From Coprobacter secundus (lineage in GTDB: Bacteria; Bacteroidota; Bacteroidia; Bacteroidales; Coprobacteraceae), in the NCBI GenBank assembly GCA_000803105.1, contig JTDA01000005.1, positions 196,845 through 260,844 on the forward strand: DNA of 64,000 bases. Reading direction: 5' to 3'. Below are positions 61,819 to 64,000 of this stretch, in pieces (positions within the stretch are counted from its first letter, which is position 1; each line of letters starts with the position of its first letter). The translations under genes were made by a program, and so were the position numbers. A model generated the notes under the pieces. That model was given only the letters and a program-made list of their open reading frames with translations. It did not search any database and was not told the origin of the DNA.

Positions 61819-63954
61819 ATGGCTACGTTAGAGAAAATCAGAGGTAAAGCAGGGCTGTTAGTCACCGTTATCGGTGTAGCATTACTTGCGTTTATCGTTG
61901 GAGACTTATTGAATTCAGGCCACACTTTCTTTAGGATGAATCAAGATAAGGTGGCAGTAATCAATGGAAAGAGAATTACGACAGAGGAGTTTCAAACAAG
62001 AGTACAAGCCCGTACTGACGAAATGCAGAATATGTATAAGAGATATGGTATGTCTCTTCCTGAAGGGTCTGCTGCTCGTATCAACAAAGAGGTTTTTGAC
62101 CAGATGATCAACGAGGTTTTGCTGGAAGAAGAAGCTGATAAGTTGGGTATTGCAGTATCGAAAGAAGAATTGGCAGATTTATTACAAGGTGATAATATAG
62201 TTCCTCAGGTAAAACAATTGTTTACTAACCCTCAGACTGGAGTTTTTGATAAACAAGTATTGTTGAACTTTTTGAATGTTATTTTGAATGAGAATAGTCC
62301 TGAAGCTCAAAATCCAGAGACTGCTGAGCAAATATCTCAACAACGTAAGATGTGGCTTGATATGGAGAAGAGTGTGAAGCAGCAACGGCAAGTTGAGAAA
62401 TTCTTTACTTTGATGACAAAGTCGGTACAGGCCAATAAGCTGGATATCGAAGCTGCTTATCAGAATGGTAAGGTGAGTGCAGATTTTGCTTATGCAGTAC
62501 AGTCATATTCTTCAATTCCCGATTCTACTGTAAAAATTAGTGATTCGGAATTAAAAGAGCTTTATAATAAAGAAAAAGAAAATTTTAAGCAGGATGAGAA
62601 ACGCGTTGTGAAGTATTTTTCTGTAGATATAGTTCCTAGTGAAGGGGATTATAAGATTACAGAAGAAAAAATAAATAATCTCAAAAATACTTTTACGACG
62701 ACGCAGGATGTTGCTGGTATGTTGAGCCTGAATACAGATGTGCCTTATACTGATGCTTATGTGGCAGAGCGTAGTATGGATACCGATATGAAAAATTTTG
62801 TGGCTAATGCTCAAATTAATGATGTTGAAGGTCCTATTTTTGTAAATAATGCCTATAAGATGTATCGGTTGATGGGTAAGACTGTGGCTCCTGATTCTGT
62901 TAAGGTACGTCATATTATGTATCCCTTACAAAAAGACGAGCAGACGGCTGCACAGTTTGATAGCTTGTTGAATGTTTTAAAGAATGGGGGCGATTTTGCT
63001 CAGTTGGCTCAAAAATTTTCAGTGGATCAATCTTCTGCTCAGAATGGTGGGGATTTGGGTTGGATGACTGAAACTTCAGCTGTTCAATTAGGACAAAAAT
63101 TTGTAAATGCTATATTTAATAGTAACGGTTCTGGATATATGACTGTGGAATCTCCTTATGGTCGCCACATCGTACAAGTGACCGAACGTACCGCACCGGT
63201 AGCAAAAGCAAAAGTTGCACAATTGGTTATGAATGTACGTCCTAGTTCCGAGACATATAGTACGTTGTATAATGGCGTAAGTCAATATATTGCTACGAAT
63301 ACAGATGTCGAATCATTTGAGAAAAATGCGAAAGATAAGGGATATATCGTATCTACGGCCAATCTTACTCGAGATGATGTAAGTTTGGGTAACATCAACG
63401 ACGCTCGTCAGGCAATTAAATGGGCTTTTAATGCTAAGAAGGGAGCAATTTCAGAGATTTATAATGTCGAGAATAAATTCATGGTTGCAGCCTTGGCTGA
63501 TGTGCAGAAAGAAGGTTATGCCGATGTGAAACAGGTGGAACCTCAATTGAAAGCAAAATTAATGGCTGATAAGAAAGCTGAAATAATCATGAATGACTTG
63601 CAAGGTAAAAATGTAAAGAGTCTTGATGCTTATGCTCAGGCTATGAAATCGCGTATTGATACAGCTAAATTTGTTAGTTTTGCTGTAAATGCTATTGCCG
63701 GTGTGGGGTTCGAACCGGTTTTGACTGCAAAAGCTCCGTATGCTGATTTAAATACTTTGGTTGGTCCTGTAAAAGGAAATAATGGAGTCTATGTTTTCTC
63801 AGTATATAATAAGACAGAAAATAAGGAACCGATGAATGCAGATACAGAAAAACAAAAGTATATGCAATCTGTCAATCAGATTATTTCCAGTCAATTGATA
63901 AATGTTATGAAGGATAAAGCAGAAATAGAGGATAATCGTATTAAATTCTTCTGA
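61819..63954 (+). CDS. ppiD: PpiD-like periplasmic peptidyl-prolyl isomerase / foldase
   Basis: 711 aa. A membrane anchor (about 10-30, KAGLLVTVIGVALLAFIVGDLL). A SurA_N-like chaperone region (about 40-185, VAVINGKRITTEEFQTRVQARTDEM). A single parvulin domain (about 360-455, VKVRHIMYPLQKDE, NGGDLGWMTETSAV, SPYGRHIVQVTER). A C-terminal region to IEDNRIKFF. PpiD assists folding of newly exported outer-membrane proteins at the inner membrane. Monocistronic with its own promoter. Confidence 0.9.
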   Translation: MATLEKIRGKAGLLVTVIGVALLAFIVGDLLNSGHTFFRMNQDKVAVINGKRITTEEFQTRVQARTDEMQNMYKRYGMSLPEGSAARINKEVFDQMINEVLLEEEADKLGIAVSKEELADLLQGDNIVPQVKQLFTNPQTGVFDKQVLLNFLNVILNENSPEAQNPETAEQISQQRKMWLDMEKSVKQQRQVEKFFTLMTKSVQANKLDIEAAYQNGKVSADFAYAVQSYSSIPDSTVKISDSELKELYNKEKENFKQDEKRVVKYFSVDIVPSEGDYKITEEKINNLKNTFTTTQDVAGMLSLNTDVPYTDAYVAERSMDTDMKNFVANAQINDVEGPIFVNNAYKMYRLMGKTVAPDSVKVRHIMYPLQKDEQTAAQFDSLLNVLKNGGDFAQLAQKFSVDQSSAQNGGDLGWMTETSAVQLGQKFVNAIFNSNGSGYMTVESPYGRHIVQVTERTAPVAKAKVAQLVMNVRPSSETYSTLYNGVSQYIATNTDVESFEKNAKDKGYIVSTANLTRDDVSLGNINDARQAIKWAFNAKKGAISEIYNVENKFMVAALADVQKEGYADVKQVEPQLKAKLMADKKAEIIMNDLQGKNVKSLDAYAQAMKSRIDTAKFVSFAVNAIAGVGFEPVLTAKAPYADLNTLVGPVKGNNGVYVFSVYNKTENKEPMNADTEKQKYMQSVNQIISSQLINVMKDKAEIEDNRIKFF

Positions 63955-63975
63955 TTTTCTGATTCAAAATAATAT

Positions 63976-64000
63976 AAAAAGCGAGGGTGCATTTAAATGC
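63976..64000 (+). terminator. Partial terminator of ppiD, cut by the window end
   Basis: AAAAAGCGAGGGTGC followed by a self-complementary ATTTAAAT looks like the first arm of a hairpin 22 nt after the ppiD stop; the second arm would lie beyond the window. Confidence 0.35.

Noticed and set aside
1..64000. CRISPR arrays, tRNA/rRNA genes, insertion sequences, prophage
   Set aside because: Looked for but not found: no regularly spaced repeats, cloverleaf-like sequences, transposase or phage genes were recognised by eye. A tRNAscan or ISfinder search would be needed to be certain.

Overview
The window is a chromosomal segment from an AT-rich member of the Bacteroidota, most likely order Bacteroidales. 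Several things point there: SusC/SusD pairs, FecR-type anti-sigma factors, a lipoprotein-type LptC, DUF5686 and DUF5689 proteins, C-terminal type IX secretion (T9SS) sorting domains, and recurrent TAnnTTTG -7 boxes typical of the Bacteroidota housekeeping sigma factor. The T9SS domains suggest a lineage outside Bacteroides in the strict sense; genus cannot be decided from sequence alone.

Layout. 0.08-3.1 kb: PHP-family hydrolase, BASS-type transporter and a GNAT-like protein, all on the minus strand. 3.6-13.1 kb: a secreted EEP-family nuclease diverges from a plus-strand block of a TonB-dependent receptor, a DUF5689 lipoprotein, a multidomain adhesin-like lipoprotein, a secreted endonuclease I and an Ig-like lipoprotein. 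I read this as a candidate locus for using extracellular nucleic acid. 13.1-23.3 kb: CYTH protein, DUF5686 outer-membrane protein, GH2 beta-galactosidase, a candidate 6S-like structured RNA, an ABC-F ATPase, and a truncated altronate-dehydratase-like protein lacking the family's key cysteines.

23.6-41.5 kb: a minus-strand polysaccharide utilisation locus (PUL). It runs ECF sigma, FecR anti-sigma, DUF4838 protein, GH20, SusC with an STN signalling domain, SusD, small lipoprotein, double-LamG T9SS protein, LamG-GH18 T9SS protein, GH95 fucosidase. The enzyme set (N-acetylhexosaminidase, GH18, fucosidase, with a GH2 galactosidase nearby) suggests a fucosylated, GlcNAc-containing host glycan. The STN domain and the sigma/anti-sigma pair imply trans-envelope induction.

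41.8-45.9 kb: a clear cobalamin riboswitch with its own promoter leads, through a small unrecognised ORF, into biotin carboxylase, biotin carrier and acyl-CoA carboxyltransferase genes. This links B12 sensing to propionyl/methylmalonyl-CoA metabolism. 46-64 kb is mostly housekeeping: DedA, a small winged-helix protein, YaaA, a GH10-like lipoprotein, ValS, GlsB/YeaQ, a YtxH-like protein, a urea transporter, a methyltransferase, a DivIC-like protein, CoaX, an outer-membrane protein, LptC, a CNNM/CBS transporter and a PpiD-like foldase. I saw no tRNA, rRNA, CRISPR array, insertion sequence or prophage.
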